A DNA stretch of 64,000 nucleotides, taken from contig OW804096.1 of the NCBI GenBank assembly GCA_942159475.1, positions 103,576,194-103,640,193 on the forward strand, given 5' to 3'. Position 1 is the first letter of the stretch; every line of letters starts with the position of its first letter. This DNA comes from Sthenelais limicola (taxonomy: Eukaryota > Annelida > Polychaeta > Phyllodocida > Sigalionidae). Below the pieces are notes generated by a model. That model had not been told where the DNA came from, made no database searches, and worked only from the letters and a program-made list of their open reading frames with translations. The translations under genes were made by a program, and so were the position numbers. Below, in pieces: positions 31,076-43,560 of the stretch.

Positions 31076-34000
31076 GTCCAGGAGATCGGGGGTTTGACCT
31101 AGGACAAATTGCAACAGAAGGTTTCTCAACGGTTTTGGAAAGTATGAGTGCCCCTTATTAACATACTAAAAGTCCCGGAAAATCTAGGTGGGGGAACATG
31201 CCCAAAATCGCAAAAAAACAAAATGGCCGCCCTAAACCTTTGAAACCCCATAACTTGGGGTAAAATTAACATACAATCAAGTGTGAATACATTTTTCCTA
31301 TGTTTTGAGGCATGGAGAATCCATTCAAATATGAATAAAATCAGTATAATCAATATCTAGAAAGTTATTCTACTGATACAGCAAAAAAATGAACAAAAAA
31401 ACTCCATCAAATGCATGCTGTGGAGTAAAACATCTAATTTAGGTTGTGTAAATTCATTCATGACCAAGGCCATTTGATAACATATTTTTGTATTCCAAAC
31501 TATAATGCAAACATGTTCAATACTAATAATTGTCACAGTCAGAAATGGAATAAAGACCAGTGCTGTAAAAAAATATCAATTTGCCCATCATCTAATGCAA
31601 CTGTCATGTCTTTTTATTGTCATTGTTAGCACCTGAGCTCTTTGTATATTCACCATTGCACATTTGTCCACAAGTTGGAGTTTACTCCAAGCTTTTCTTT
31701 CTGGAAGAATGTCTCAAACTGTTGTATTCACTCTAACAGTTGCAGTGAATAATTGTGTAATAGTTGTTCATGGGCAGGAGACAATGTTGGTAGATACAGG
31801 TAAAAATTGTCCATCTGTGAAGTTCCTTCCCCAGTCTGTACTGGAAGAAGGTGAACAAGATTCAAGTAGTTGGTAGGATATGTGATATGTAGATTGACAG
31901 TGAGTAGTTGTATGACTGGTGTAACATACAAAATAATTAAGTACTTTTCACAAATTTTCTTATACCAAAGTTGATGCAACTTTGATTGTACCAATGCCAA
32001 TACAATCTTCTCCAGATTTGGCTATATCCTTTTTGAATGTCCTGTCACTGGAAAACATTTAAACTTTCTTTGTAGTACAGCTATCTTATTAAAGAATGCC
32101 TTTTCCATGCCAAATGTTATATCATGATCTGCTGTCACATGGATAAAGAACATTCTGCAGACTTGAACTCCTAGATATTTCTTTCCATCATTCCAAATTC
32201 TTTACCCTCTTTGTTGCTAAGAAATTCATAAATACACCACTGAATGCTGAAGGGAACATGGTTGAGGAAAAGGCCAAATCAACAGAATATAAGGCCCCAC
32301 CTCACTGATCTAACTCCTATGTTCATATGTGATACTCTGAAAACACACATTCCAATGATCTATGAGCAGCAAGATAATGAGGACCTCTGCCTAAATTGTC
32401 CTTGATTACACCCACAGTCATGTGAAAGCAATAATATCATACTCATACATGAACCCTACAACCAATTCATTGACAGATCCATCACAGCAGAATTATTCTG
32501 ATGTTCTGAGGCACTTCTTGTAGCCAAGAAAGAGAAGTTTGTTTTCAAACTTTAAAGATCTTGTTATAGTATGATAATATATTTAGTATGCTTAGCAGAT
32601 TTCTCAAAGAGAACAGGGCTTGCAGTCCAAATCAGAAATATTTCCTGTACCATTCAGTGAATGAAGAAGGATCCATTTGCATCTCCAGAACACAAGTGAG
32701 TTAAAATGAAGGAATGAGTTTCATATACATGTATGTGCATGATAAGTTCCATGTTGTTCGATAAAGTATTCAGTCATGGTTGGTACTCTCAACTGTTGCT
32801 GTAGTTGAGTAAGCACTAAGTCTGTTCATTGAAATCAATGGATGCATGATAAAGTATTCAGTCATGGTCTGTACTCTCAATTGTTGCTTTAGTTGAGCAA
32901 GCACTAAATCTGTTCATTGAAATCAATGGATGCATGACAAGAGGAAGAAGTATGACTGAAAACTGTATAGCCCATACCCTTTAAATGTTGATATGGACAA
33001 TTCCATTCAGGAACTGGACAATTCAGGATATGGACAATTCCATTCAAGAACACTGCTCAATAGTAATAATCCAGGTGAGTAATTTAAGAAATGATCACAA
33101 TCAAGAGTAAAATGAGGCCACCCTCATGTCTGAAGAGACTTTAGGTAGAGACCACACCCAATATCTCTATATTAATAAGGTTGTATTTAAAATACGAAAT
33201 AATATTGAGAGAACTCTTGAAATATAATATATTTTTCATTTGGGTAATACCAAACTAAACCCTGGTATAAAATCTCCTAACTCTACTCATCAGGAGGGTA
33301 GCATAGCAACACTTTGATGTCACAATTGCAATATCCACACAAATCCTAGCAACAACTAGCAACAGTTGCTGTCAGATGAGTTTAGATCCAATCTCAGTTG
33401 TGGTAGTGCATCAAGGCATACAGCCTATACATTAAATTCACACACAAGAGTAAAGAGAGAACATGAAGAGAATATTATTTTTTATGGACAGGATCCCCTT
33501 CAGCAATGACCAAACCTTGAGAAATATTGCCACTGGTGTAACAGCACACATTGGTCATCAATATTGATGAGGCAAAGTTAATAAAAAAAAAAAAAGGGAT
33601 ATTCTGGATGGGAAAACTGTTCCAGACTTTTGATCAGAGACAATGGGACAAGCACCTATGGAGGGCATAATGATTGAAGGTCACTCAGTATTGAATGAAC
33701 CCTAATTTGTTTCAATACCTCTGGATCACAAGTAAATTTAAGATTTTGTGGCAACATTGGGTTTTGAGCTAAAGTACTAACCTCATGCACTGTTTCAGGA
33801 AGCAAATTACTTTAGCATGCCAGAGGCCCTTTGGACATCTACTAGGGGTTGGGGCGAAAGATAAACAGGCAATTTTCATTTAGGTCCTAGATAAGAGATT
33901 CTTTGATTTAGATATCCCCTTAGCAACAAGACAAGCACAAGTTCATTGCAGGCTAATAAAACAATGGTAACTTACTGTGAGGGTTATGGCAATCCAAGGG

Positions 34001-35136
34001 TATGCAATAACCAGTTGAGACACATTAAGTATTTTCCGTCAGCAGAAAAGTATAGTTTTTAAGCTGTTTACCAACATGCCTAGATTACAAAAGAATGCCT
34101 AGGTGTTTTCCAATAATGCAACTTCCACAAGAATGTAAAAACAAATGAATAATGAAAATGTCAATCAAATCTGGATCAACTCAGAAGTAAGACATACTAG
34201 AGAAACACTTGTTCTTTGTGATACACACACTTGCTGTCTCCAACGTATGTACTTGCAACAAATCCACTTATAACATATCCTACCACCTACTGCTAATAAG
34301 GACCACAGCCATAGAGTATATCACCAAATTCACTTAGAATGTTGTTCACCTTCTTCCAGTACAGACTGGGGAAGGAACTTCACAGATGGACAATTTTTAC
34401 CTGTATCTACCAACATTGTCTCCTGCCCATGAACAACTATTACACAATTATTCACTGCAACTGTTAGAGTAAATACAACAGTTTGAGACATTCTTCCAGA
34501 AAGAAAAGCTTGGAGTAAACTCCAACTTGTGGACAAATGTGCAATGGTGAATATACAAAGAGCTCAGGTGCTAACAATGAAATTAAAAAGACATGACAGT
34601 TGCATAAGACAATGGGCAAATTGATATTTTTCATAGCACTGGTCTTTATTCCATTTCTGACTGTGACAATTATAAGTATTGAACATGTTTACATTACAGT
34701 TTGGATTACAAAAACATGTTATCCAATGGCCTTGGTCATGAATGAATTTACACAATTTGAATTAGATGTTTTTACTCCACAGCATGCATTTGATGGAGGT
34801 TTTTTGTTCATTTTTTTGCTGTATCAGTAGAATAACTTTCTAAATATTGGTTATATTGATTTTATTCATATTTGAATGGATTTTCCATGCCTCAAAACAT
34901 AGGAAAAATGTATTCACACTTGATTGTATGTTAATTTTACCCCAAGTTAGGGTATTCCAAAGTTTTAGGGCGGCCATTTTGTTTTTTTTTGCGATTTTGG
35001 GCATGTTCCCCCACCTAGATTTTCCGGGACTTTTATTATGTTAATAAGGGGCACTCATACTACCCAAAACCGTTGAGAAACCTTCTGTTGCAATTTGTCC
35101 TAGGTTCAGCCCTTTTTTTGCTCCCATCTCCTGGAC
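31076..35136. mobile_element. 4.06-kb DNA element with ~800-bp terminal inverted repeats
   Basis: The ends GTCCAGGAGAT... and ...ATCTCCTGGAC are inverted and flanked by TA (31074-31075 and 35137-35138). Inverted similarity extends from 31076 to about 31880 and from about 34265 to 35136, including a frame of about 67 residues (MSTSWSLLQAFLSGRMSQ...) present in both arms at 31664-31876 and 34330-34536. The central 2.4 kb has no long frame, so this is a non-autonomous long-TIR element, perhaps Tc1/mariner-like by target. It sits within the span of the DIRS element. Confidence 0.8.
32767..32940 (+). repeat. 87-bp tandem duplication
   Basis: Two adjacent copies of a unit from AGTATTCAGTCATGG to ATCAATGGATGCATGA, with about 90% identity. 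Lies in the core of the long-TIR element. Confidence 0.85.
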
Positions 35137-35149
35137 TAAGTGTGACGAG

Positions 35150-35650
35150 CTTGGACGGGAGTCGTTGGCTGTGGAATGATAATAATTTCAAATTTTTACC
35201 TACAGGCTAGAATCATGTAAATAGTTTTGAGTTAATGAGAACGTACGTGGATCACATGTAATTTAGGGAGTCACTTTAACAACATGTTATGGGTTGGGTG
35301 GAGTAAAGTAGTTTTCGTGTCGGGTAGTGGGACGCCGTTGGACGGGGGTCGATGGATGTGCAAAGATTCAAATTTACGACGGGAGTCGTTGGCTGTGGGA
35401 TGCTACAAATTGAAAAGTTGTACCTACAGGCTACAATCATGTAAATAGTTTTGATTTCAGGATAACGTAGATGGATCACATGTAATTTAGGGAGTCACTT
35501 TAAGAGCATGTGATGGCGTGGGTGGACTAAAGGAGTTTTGGTGTCTGCTAGTGGGACGAGGTTGGACGGGAGTCGTTGGGTGTGCCACGATTCAAATTTC
35601 CGACGAGCTTGGACGGCAGGCCTTGGCAGTGCAACAGTTAAAATTTACGA
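35150..35650. repeat. Diverged tandem repeats of about 190-225 bp
   Basis: GACGGGAGTCGTTGG recurs near 35154, 35378 and 35566. CTACAGGCTA(G/C)(A/T)ATCAT recurs near 35201, 35424 and 35659. ATCACATGTAATTTAGGGAG recurs near 35251 and 35475. Two full units and part of a third. Confidence 0.75.
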
Positions 35651-35735
35651 TTTGTCCCTACAGGCTAGTATCATATAAAGAGTAGTAGGTCAATGAGACT
35701 GGAGATGGATCACAGTTACTTAGAGTATTGCTTAC

Positions 35736-36011
35736 CTTGTGGAAGACGTGATCTGAGTCCGAGTCCATCGGTTCATCCGAGGATAGCACCTGAATAACGT
35801 GGGTTGGAAGAAAGTCTGGTTGGGACTCTGGTTTTCTTCTTAGTGAATGCGCAAATACAAGTGTCTTGACACTCCCATCGGCTGGTACGAACTGATACAA
35901 AAGATGTTGCCCCGTCATTGAGATATCACCTATTTTCCCGGAGGTCCATTTACAATTCAGAAAAGCCTCAGCCTCCTCGCCACTCACGTATACGTGCGCG
36001 TCCTCCGCCAT
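35736..36011 (-). CDS. Candidate first coding exon of an unknown gene
   Basis: On the minus strand an ATG at 36009-36011 opens a 92-codon frame that ends at a consensus splice donor (CACAAG then GTAAGC). Its base composition is richer in G+C and CpG than the surroundings, and the sequence just upstream (36012-36330) is GC-rich, like a promoter. The peptide (MAEDAHVYVSGEEAEAFLN...) is hydrophilic, with an acidic end (SSDEPMDSDSDH), and I do not recognise it. It could be the first exon of a host gene truncated by insertions or of a mobile element. No downstream exon was identified between here and 31 kb. Confidence 0.4.
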
Positions 36012-36478
36012 GTCTGTTTACGTTTGAATGAGGGTGGGTGTGCCAACGGGAACAGGTGCGCAGCAAAAGTGTTTAGTTGGAGCGTGCGGTGGAAACGGAA
36101 CGGAGCTATGTCTGTGTAGTTTGCGGCATTAATAGTTATAGGAAGGTGGCAACTGTCTTGACAAAGTTTTTTCAGGCATGTAACTGACGAAGGGACTGTA
36201 TGTTAAGGTAATTTTCTGTGAGTGTGGTGTGTAATGTGATTCTTGGGATTGTTGGGTTTAGGCGGGAGTAGTCGGTGGCATGTTGGCTGGACCCAGGTCC
36301 GATTTCCAGTAAAATACTAACGCATGACGTCACTACCGGTGTTGGAGTGGACAGTGTTTACGCGAGAAAGTGTTGCTTGAAAGTGTTTCGTGATGAACTA
36401 AAAACGTAAGTGAATGCTTACTGATGATTTTCTTGGGGCAACATTGATAGTAACATCCCAACCAAAGGGTACTAAAGC

Positions 36479-36606
36479 CATTAGAGCCTTTGTTTATTGT
36501 CCTCGCGTCCCTCTATGCGTTACGGGAACCAATCCTTGGCCTCCGGCCGCGGATTGGTTCCCGTAACGCATAGAGGGCCGCTCGGACAATAAACAAAGGC
36601 TCTAAT
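36479..36606. repeat. Hairpin MITE interrupting the DIRS reverse transcriptase
   Basis: Near-perfect inverted arms (TTAGAGCCTTTGTTTATTGT on the left, its inverse on the right, continuing through CCCTCTATGCGTTACGGG) meet at a GGCCTCCGGCC-like centre near 36540. The reverse-transcriptase frame to its right stops right after DIKAAY at the element border, so the hairpin inserted there. Confidence 0.85.
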
Positions 36607-37053
36607 TGCCTAATATGCAGCCTTGATGTCTATACAGGCCATGCAGGAACAAGGTTTCAAATGAGCAGCCACATTATCAACAGATTTAAATCGAAATGGC
36701 AAGGCTGTCGACGACATGTAGTTGTTGATGGAATAATTCTCTGGCCGACTACAATCTGTAATTGGGCGAAATCCACCATCACTTTTGGGTACGGCTCCTA
36801 TTGAGTGGATGCAATGAGGAATAACACTACAAGAAATCATCTTGCCCTCCAGCATCTCACACTCCAATAGGTTCGTGATGAAATCATAAGCTGGGCCTGT
36901 AGTAGCTGAAGTATAATTAACACAGCAATATGTGGGAATCGAAGCAGGAGGATCCACAATGTAAAACCCTTGAGAAATACCATGGAAGAGATAATCTTGC
37001 AGGCTCAAATCCATCTCATATAATAACTCGTGTAACCAGCCCGCCATATTCAT
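36607..37053 (-). pseudogene. DIRS-type reverse transcriptase, N-terminal part
   Basis: A minus-strand frame of 147 residues that includes HSIGAVPKSDGGFRPITDCS, SINNYMSSTALPFRF and CMACIDIKAAY; the first Asp of the polymerase active site lies in the last. These blocks are specific to DIRS/Ngaro elements. The frame is cut at 36607 by the hairpin element; the rest of the palm domain is not found. Orientation and family match the recombinase at 29.7-30.8 kb, so both are probably pieces of one element separated by later insertions. Confidence 0.82.
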
Positions 37054-37290
37054 TTGCGAACAGATTCCGCCAACCAGGTGACAGCTTACTTAAAATTAGC
37101 TTCCGACGCCCCTGCTTAGTTAGGTAATTTTAGGCCTACCATATTTGACTCAACTTTAAGTTCAATGATATCGTTTCCACTCGTGTCCGGCCTGATGAAG
37201 GGACATTGTTATTAAGAATTTGGATTTTAGGACATAGACTTTCAGTAGGCTCCCGGGTAGGCCTACCTACAGTTCTATGTTTAGCCTATA
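37054..37290. other. Unassigned sequence between DIRS fragment and inverted arm
   Basis: The minus strand may continue the DIRS element in broken frames; nothing firm is seen. Confidence 0.35.
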
Positions 37291-38330
37291 TAGTGGGTGG
37301 GTTAAGTGACTTTATACTTCAAGTCATGCTACAAATGTCCCCTTTGGCATGAGTGTACCTTAGGGTCATAGAAATATTTTTATCCAAAGACACAAGTGAG
37401 ATCACGCTTTGAATTGAAAATATATGCGTTTCCATGGCAACAGGGTATAATTATTTTCAAAATAAGGTTTTTAGAATATAACTTGTATCCTTTTGTCAGG
37501 AATGTTACCAAACTTGACAATCTGAATGGTATAAGTAAGGGCTGTTTACAGACAATTACTTGGTGACCTTGACAAAGGTCAAGGTCACCATTTTGAAGGT
37601 CAAAATTGAGATTTTAGTCAATTTTTTTGATATACTGTTGTTTCAATTGCTACTGTAACCTCAGGTTATATATAAATACCTTGTGATCTACTAACTATTG
37701 TTCCCTAGGTCAACAGCTCTGTATTCATACTCTATTTGTCCATACAGATCTATTTTAACTAAATCTATTGCTGCCAATATAAAAAATAGTCAGTTGCGTT
37801 TTTATGCATTTCTATGGAAAAAGCCTAAAAAAATAGTGAGAAAAAGGTGAGATCTTTTCTACATTCAAATAAAGGTTTAGCAACCATACATTTAATGTTG
37901 CTCATTCACCTGATATTACATACATCCCAACTAGGGCTTAATCATGTCTAGTTTATTATGTCCTTGAACCAAGGTCAAGGTCATATTCTCAAGGTCAAAT
38001 CTAGGAAATTGCTATATTCAGCTATATACAGTTTAGTTAGTTTAGTATCTGTGTATGGAAAACATCAAAGACAAAGTATAATTTCTAAAGAGTATAACCT
38101 TCAGTTGACCTTCATACCAGGTCAAGGTCATTGGAAGTATGGAAGTACCTCAGTGCAATAGAACAGAGTTATCCAAAGACACAGCTAAGAGCAACTCTTC
38201 TATCCAAAATATGCAGATTGATTTCAAAATGGCTACCAAGAATGCACTCCATATGTTTGTGTCAAATTTTCCAAATAATATTGTGTTAAATCATAAGCCC
38301 AATCTAATTGAACTAATTAATCCTTAAACT
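37291..38330 (+). repeat. Left inverted arm with TCAAGGTCA sites
   Basis: This arm pairs with 55200-56455 in inverted orientation at roughly 70-80% identity over about 1.1 kb. Outer landmarks are TAGTGGGTGGGTTAA (37291) and its inverse at 56441-56455. Exact TCAAGGTCA or its inverse occurs at 37564, 37579, 37975, 37989 and 38121. The two arms may be ends of one large old TA-type element of about 19.2 kb, or two separate inverted insertions. Short frames inside carry no family resemblance. Confidence 0.7.
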
Positions 38331-39480
38331 CTGAAACAAACAGTCTACTTTTACTTTGAGAATCATCAGTAAATCATGAAGAATCTACTCAAATTGGTAC
38401 AAAATTGAGGCATCGGTTTTAAGCTCTTTCTTATATCCACGGATAATATAGCTCAATATTGTCATCACTGACAATTTAAGGTTATAAAGATGTAGTTGTA
38501 ATGCTCTAATAAGGGTATACAGGTTTTGTTATGTATCCAGGTTTCAGTGCAACAGTTTATGTCAATATCTGAGCTTAGGATATCTTCTTTACTCGGTCGA
38601 CCTTTTTAAATGAACAATTTTCAAACATTTTTGTGTTGATAATTCATCCCCATGGGCTAGTAATAGAACCCAGCAGTTCAGCCTGGGGGAGCCCAACATT
38701 CTGAAGAAAGATGGGAGTAATTACCCGACGGGCACTGAATGCAATTGAGTGGGATAGCACTGTGATCATTTTGTGATTGACCGCAAACTAGTGAAGTGTG
38801 ATACTTATGGCTATGAATCACAGTGAAATGAACATGCCATTAGCAACCATTATGTGAAATCCATTGCGTCTATTTCCTTCAATGTTGTTGGTGGTCTCAC
38901 ACTTGTGTTGAATCAAGTTCTCATTCATATTCATTTATGTTCATACTAAACGTGTGTTACTCAACCAATTTTATCAGCGAATACATGTTTTCTTCAAAAG
39001 TAAAAAATATGGGTGTGATCTCAATCACGCATATAATGCGCATTCAAAATCGCGTCTAAATACTCAGTAAATGCACATGCTGCATGTAGTGAATTAGTTT
39101 AATAGGTTATAATTAGCGGCTAAACTCATAGCTTCAACTTCTTTGATTTTAATTCTTTTTAAAAATAGTATTGCAACATATATTTCTATGGATAACTGTA
39201 TATTGGAAGGCTTGCAAATGAACATCATGTGTGGCATGGGAGACAAAAAATACAAAATTTGTATATAGATATTCCACATCATTAGTTTCAGTCAGAAAAA
39301 GAATGGAATTTAATTCCATTCTTTTTCTGACTGAAACTAATCTTGAATGTCATGAATTCTTGACCATTTTCGAAGCTTTTCCATATCTAATTTCTTGCTT
39401 TTATCACGGCCATGTTTTTTGTGTATGTTCTTGGCTGACGCCCCTTCAATAGTAATTCTCTCAGCACTGATTTTAATGTA
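38331..39480. other. Unassigned AT-rich sequence
   Basis: No gene seen. A CpG-bearing block (GCATATAATGCGCATTC then AAAATCGCGTC, 39029-39056) recurs 810 bp downstream at 39839. Confidence 0.4.
39281..39341. repeat. Perfect 61-bp palindrome
   Basis: Two 30-bp arms (ATTAGTTTCAGTCAGAAAAA at the start) are exact inverses around a single T at 39311. It interrupts an R1-like string (AGATATTCCACATCAT) that is intact at 40170. Confidence 0.92.
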
Positions 39481-40290
39481 GATTTGATTTAATTTTCTTC
39501 AGGAAACAGGGACATTTTGTTAATGAAAACGTCTCTGTAAAGCATGATTATTACGAAGAGAATAATCATAAATCTTGCCATTAATGTATACAAAACAATG
39601 AAGCCACAACAGGACGCAATACCTGGCACTGCTCACTCACCTAGCATTCACACTCACTGTCGCACAATTGACACTCACACTCACTGCAACTAGGGGAGGG
39701 GGTATTCGACCCACCAATACCCCATTGACTACGTTGCTGTAAATGTGACTCATATATAACATCAAGACAAGCAGAACAACATCAGAATAATACTTCTCTG
39801 ATATAGATATTCACTGTCACATGTGATCACAATTGCGCATATAATGCGCATTCAAAATCGCGTCTAAATACTCATTATATAGATAAAACAAATTTCATTG
39901 TGAGCCTCAAAGATTATGCATAGATTTTCATGCAAAAAAATATGTCCAGTGTGTCACTATTTACATTCATGCTGATTGCCATTAAACATACCTAAAACAT
40001 TATCTAGTGTGATATGAGAGGAATTTCTATGGCTCACTTAGCGCCAAAGATATCGCTTCTCTGTCACACTCATTATTGAAAGACAGGTGGCGCAACTGCA
40101 TGGTAACTGGGGTACATTACAATTTCTTTAACAATGAAAGTGCTGCTAATACACTTGTGTGGCAATAATATATCAATATAGATATTCCACATCATGTACA
40201 CATGGATGTTATAATTAGCATACCTCTATAGTTTATTTGTGTAATTTAGTTGTTTGATATGGAAAAACCTTTTGATCAAGACACCCCCCA
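39480..40290 (-). repeat. R1 repeat copy
   Basis: Inverted relative of 12765-14660. It shares the GTGAGTGTGAGTGTC-type block (as ACACTCACTG, 39650-39690), the GGTGGCGCAAC block (40087) and the terminal GATCAAGACACCCCC (40276). Confidence 0.55.
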
Positions 40291-40619
40291 TCATTACATA
40301 CTTCATTATCTGAAGTAGGCTGGGCCACCCTGTTTACAAGTAGAACTGGAATAACCCTTCCCAGCAATGCGGAAATAATGATGAAATAATTCATGTATTT
40401 CCATGAAGAATTAATTATGAGTAATTCCGAATGTTATCATTCAACAAATAAAGGTAAGAAAATAAGTTGAAAATTGCACATAACTCATGCTCTAATATCC
40501 CACTTAAAATGCCATAAGAATTTGCTGATTTTTGAACCAATATTGCGTTATATCTCGCAATCATAGCGCAATAATTATTGCGCAAAAAGCGTCCACGCTC
40601 ATCACAGAACTATGGCGAG

Positions 40620-41412
40620 ATGATTGCGCATTAAAAATCGCGTAGAATCGCGCCCATTTGCCCGGCAGGTAGGCCTTGTCTGTTACCAAAAAGGACACTC
40701 ATCCCCAAACATTCAAGATATATTTATTAGTTTGGCAGGATCAACTGTTATTTCCACCATTGACCTAAAAAGCGGCTACTGCCAGGTAGAAACAGACCCA
40801 GAAAGTATTGAAAAAACAGTGTTTGTGTGCCATCGAGGCATTTCCATAGAATGCTTTTTGGTCTCACCAATGCACCAGCTGTCTTTCAATGGGCCATGAA
40901 CAAAATGTTTTCAGAATTTATTGGAAAATTTTGGATGACTTTTATGAATGATATTGTGATTTATTCCAAAACTGAAGAGGAGCATGATCCCCATTTGGGT
41001 GTGGTGTTCACTCCCACCCAGATAAATGTAGTGCTATCAGGGATATGCCAACCCCAGATGACCTGGGCAGAATTTGCTCATTTCTAGGAATGACTGGGTA
41101 TTACCATCAATGTATCCCAGATTATGCCAGAGTAGCTTATCCTCTAGTAAAGCTTACCAAAAAGTATGCCCGGTTTGACTGGTTGGAAGAGCAGCAAAAT
41201 TCATATGAAACACTGAAGGAATTACTTACTTCAGATAGAGTAATGGCACACCCTCAACTAGATAAGCCTTATCACCTCTACAGTGATGCATGCAAAAGGG
41301 ATCATACTAGTTCAGGATGATAGCCAAGGCATGGGGAGACCCATTCAATATATTATTTCCAAACAACTTTTCGGCCCACAATTAAATTGGACTACTTTTG
41401 AGAAAGAGGTAT
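40620..41412 (+). pseudogene. Ty3/gypsy polymerase fragment: reverse transcriptase and start of RNase H
   Basis: Three overlapping plus-strand frames with frameshifts. Motifs: TIDLKSGYCQV (first catalytic Asp), LFGLTNAPAVFQWAMNKMF, and FMNDIVIYSKT, where the expected YxDD box is FMND, so a catalytic Asp is changed. The connection and RNase H start follow (FLGMTGYYHQCIPDYARVAYPLV, then HLYSDAC). The frame is then split by element 2 at 41412 and resumes at 43561. The altered box, frameshifts and insertion show a dead copy. Confidence 0.85.
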
Positions 41413-43560
41413 ATATATATATGGTCCATTCCTACGAAATGGGCCCAGTAGCTTGAAACTATTTTACAAAAAAAAATTCCTTCAATCTTTTCCATAGTTA
41501 GGGACCTTAAAGTAGGGTAATGGAACTTTTTAAATCTAAATTTGCTACTAAATTGATCAAATAGTTTTTTTTCTAGATAAAATCAATGAGTGGGTTAAGA
41601 TTTCTTATGTTTTTACGTCGCACATCACATTGGCATTATATACTAGGCATAATTGCAATGGGAAATTATTTTTTGTTTGATTAAGCAAAATATTTAGAAA
41701 ATAGGGGCAATTCAACATTTGTTTGGCAATCTATGGTACAAGGACTCTCCTATTTTGATATAGGAATTTCAAAATTAAATACAGCTTCGTTTTTCAGGTA
41801 TAGGTTCTTTCAGACATTACCTTTTATCATCTACCACTGTTCTCTTCATAAGCAAGAGATAAAAGAAAAAAACGACTCAGATAGCTTTTTTATCACCTTA
41901 ACTTGAAGAATCAATTATTATTTCTGCCAGGGAATATATTTCTTTTTTCTGAACCAGGTTGAAATATGTGCGACGTAAAAACGCTATAGGGCTATTCTCT
42001 GAAAAGTTTTGCTTTTCAGTGATGGAAATAAGGAAAAATTAAAATTTAGATTAAGGATAAAAGGTTTTGGGATAATATTTCCTAAAATCTCATATTCTCC
42101 TCTATATAATCCTTAAAACAATGGCATCCAGAGTCAATTATCAATGAATGTAGGGACGAAAACGTTCATTTGAGATATTTGAATCAATAAATGTGATGTG
42201 TTTCAGGAAAATGAGTAACAATTGATATTTTTCAAAGTGTTTTTTTCATAAGATCTCCTTATTGAAATGTTCTTTTTTTTAGTGAGTGTAGCACTCATAG
42301 TCAGATGAATCCATGTAACAAATCTTGGGATATTGTATTAATGATATCCTTGCGTTTTGAAGCCATTCATATGGAGTATATTTAGTTACTTTACTGGTAA
42401 TTATCCATCCAGAAACATTGCAAACTTCTTTTTTTCTCTCTATGCAAAAGGCACATTTCTGTTCAAACCATTTAAGGGATCTGGATAATTTTACATCAGC
42501 AGAAACCTGATAATCCTGCGATTTGTTTGGTACATGTTACAACTTTCTATCTGAGATAATTTTGCCTCTAGCAACCAAATGTTGCGACCTTAAAATTGCG
42601 ATGTAAAAACGTGCGACCTTAAATCGGGTATTCTTCTACTCTATGCACAAGAAATTTCTGTTCAGACCATTCAAGGAATCTGGATGATTTTATATCAACA
42701 GAAAGCTGACATTATTGCGGTTCGTTTGGTACATGTTACAACTTTCTATCTTAAATCGTTTTACCTCTATCAAGCAAATCCGATGTGCGACGTAAAAACG
42801 TGCAATGTGCAACATAAAAACAGGGGTTTTCCACTTCTACACACAAGACATAACTGTTCAGACCACTCATGTTGCATAGACAACAAGAGGATTGATTGCC
42901 CAATCAATTCATATTAATTATAAATGATTTTTTTCAATAGAATGGAAAAGCACAATCAGTGAATGTGGCGACGTAAAAACACACATAATTAGCCATTTTC
43001 TTTTTTTTAATTTTTTTAAACAGACATAACATCCTTACTAACAGTCCTATTGAGACACATGAGGTGTCAAAAGTTAGAGATTGGTTTCCTAATATATCAA
43101 ATGATTTTTATTCTTGTGTCATACAACAAGTTCATTGCATGAAAGGGAGCAACATGTGCGATGTAAAAACAAAAAATATACCTTTTTAATTTTGTTTGTG
43201 CCATAATTTTGTTAAAAAGTGAGTAGGGTTCCTAAAATGCATTGAAATTCGAACCTGGTGACTGTGCAAAATTAATCAGATATGAAAAACATGAAATGAT
43301 GTAAATTTCTGAATCCTCAAGTCCAGAATGTTTAATCATTGGAATTTTTCTACGAAAATATTGATTTTAAAGGGTTTTAACACATAAAATATCCGTCAGC
43401 CCTGTAATGATGTATATATCAGAGGAATTCCCATGCCAAGAGGAATCTGTCAGTATGATTTGTTTTAATATCAATGAATATTACACTGAGATATGAGGCA
43501 TAGAGGGGCCAAAGGTAGGGGAAAGGGCACTGGGCCCATTTCGTAGGAATGGACCATATA
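41413..43560. mobile_element. Non-autonomous TA-type DNA transposon with repeated boxes (element 2)
   Basis: The inverted ends TATGGTCCATTCCTACGAAA plus about 10 bp match each other and are clearly related to those of element 1. It inserted at a TATA in the gypsy RNase H; removal restores the EKEVYAI reading. A box, GTGCGACGTAAAAACG or close variants, occurs at 41610 (inverted), 41968, 42598, 42785, 42807, 42965 and 43156, with a weaker one at 42150. Most steps are about 180-190 bp or a multiple. A segment near 42190-42310 matches R1 in inverted orientation. No coding capacity. Confidence 0.82.
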
